DNA from: Deltaproteobacteria bacterium
GTDB lineage: Bacteria > Desulfobacterota > Desulfarculia > Desulfarculales > Desulfarculaceae
DNA: 6,488 bases
Direction of reading: 5' to 3'
NCBI GenBank assembly: GCA_021815655.1
Contig: JAKAGJ010000125.1
Location: 1 to 6,488 of the forward strand
Positions within the stretch are counted from its first letter, which is position 1, and each line of letters opens with the position of its first letter. Of this stretch, positions 5,935 through 6,488 are shown piece by piece. The notes below the pieces were generated by a model. It saw nothing but the letters and a program-made list of their open reading frames with translations, was not told the origin of the DNA and did not search any database. A program made the position numbers and the translations under genes.

Positions 5935-6488
5935 ATGGCCCTGCGAGCTTGGGGTGGGATCGGCGTGCTGCTCTTGCTGGCATCTTCCGCCTGGGCGGGC
6001 ATCAGCCTGGAGGAGATGGAACAGCAGCAGAAGAAGATCATGCAACAGGAGATCAAGAAGGATGAGGCCCGGCAGGAGAAAATGGCCCAGGCCTCCGACG
6101 CCTTGAGGAACAAGGACTTTGAGCGGGCCATCAAGCTGACCACCGACATCCTCTTTACCCAGCAACTGGGAGAGACGGCCAGGGCCGAGGTGCTGGTGAT
6201 GCGGGGCCTGGCCCACTTCCACAAGGGGGATATGGCCAAGTCCAAGGCGGATATGAACGAGGCCATATATCGCAACAAGCGGGAGGCCCGGGCCTACCTG
6301 ATAAGAAGCGCCATCCATGAGAAGGAAAACCGCGGGGAGCAGGCCGTGGCCGACATGGAGGCCTATGTGAGCCTGAGGCCCCAGGACCAGGAGGGGCAGG
6401 CCCGGCTGCAAAAGCTCAAGGGGCAGCCTCTGGCGCCCTCGCCGCCGTCTGCCCCAGCCAAGACCCCAGCGCCTGGCCCGCCGCCCAG
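5935..6488 (+). CDS. Secreted protein with TPR-like helices, 3' end cut off by the window
   Basis: The frame is open from the ATG to the window edge (184 codons visible) with no stop. An N-terminal signal peptide is evident: MALR, a hydrophobic core GIGVLLLLASSAW, and a probable signal peptidase I site after AWA (residue 21). A charged, Gln/Lys/Glu-rich helix follows at about 25-50, likely coiled coil. Tetratricopeptide-like helix pairs are at about 46-76 (ASDALRNKDFERAIKLTTDIL), 82-112 (ARAEVLVMRGLAHFHKGDMA and onward) and 116-150, ending in the typical SLRPQD. From about residue 165 the sequence becomes Pro/Ala-rich, suggesting a flexible linker to a missing C-terminal part. The protein probably acts in the periplasm as a scaffold or assembly factor. 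The exact role cannot be told. There is no lipobox cysteine, so a lipoprotein is unlikely. Confidence 0.85.
   Translation, partial: MALRAWGGIGVLLLLASSAWAGISLEEMEQQQKKIMQQEIKKDEARQEKMAQASDALRNKDFERAIKLTTDILFTQQLGETARAEVLVMRGLAHFHKGDMAKSKADMNEAIYRNKREARAYLIRSAIHEKENRGEQAVADMEAYVSLRPQDQEGQARLQKLKGQPLAPSPPSAPAKTPAPGPPP

Overview
The window is GC-rich, densely packed bacterial DNA. It holds four complete genes and one truncated gene. The best fit is a strictly anaerobic, benzoate-degrading member of the Desulfobacterota (the former Deltaproteobacteria, such as Geobacter, Desulfarculus or syntrophic relatives). That placement is an inference from three things: a benzoate-CoA ligase controlled by a sigma-54 two-component system, the RsbRD-type sensor domain of the kinase, and the high GC content. 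No rRNA or other phylogenetic marker is present.

Layout. Positions 1-296 hold no convincing gene, but contain a long imperfect inverted repeat (199-256) just past the ligase stop. On the minus strand, in transcription order, come a soluble sensor histidine kinase (5063 to 3489), an NtrC-type sigma-54 activator (3501 to 2143, overlapping the kinase by 13 nt) and, after a 244-nt gap, a benzoate-CoA ligase (1898 to 297). The gap carries a consensus-perfect sigma-54 promoter, TGGCACG-N4-TTGCT (1990 to 1975), and a TGTAAA-N5-TTTGCA dyad about 128 bp upstream of the predicted transcription start, where an activator of this class would normally bind. On the plus strand, diverging from the kinase, are a small two-helix membrane protein of unknown function (5298-5867) and a secreted protein with TPR-like helices (5935 to beyond 6488) that runs off the window.

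How it works together. Kinase and activator look like a cognate pair. The activator has every feature needed to drive sigma-54 RNA polymerase, and the nearest gene on its strand has a textbook sigma-54 promoter. The inferred circuit is signal to kinase to phosphorylated activator to transcription of the ligase that makes benzoyl-CoA, the entry step of anaerobic aromatic degradation. It closely parallels the Geobacter metallireducens BamVW two-component system, which together with a sigma-54 promoter controls the benzoate-CoA ligase gene. I see no wholly new system. The most useful new information is the promoter, the candidate enhancer site, and a 13-bp palindrome just ahead of the kinase that may be an operator. 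The two plus-strand genes have no visible link to aromatic metabolism.
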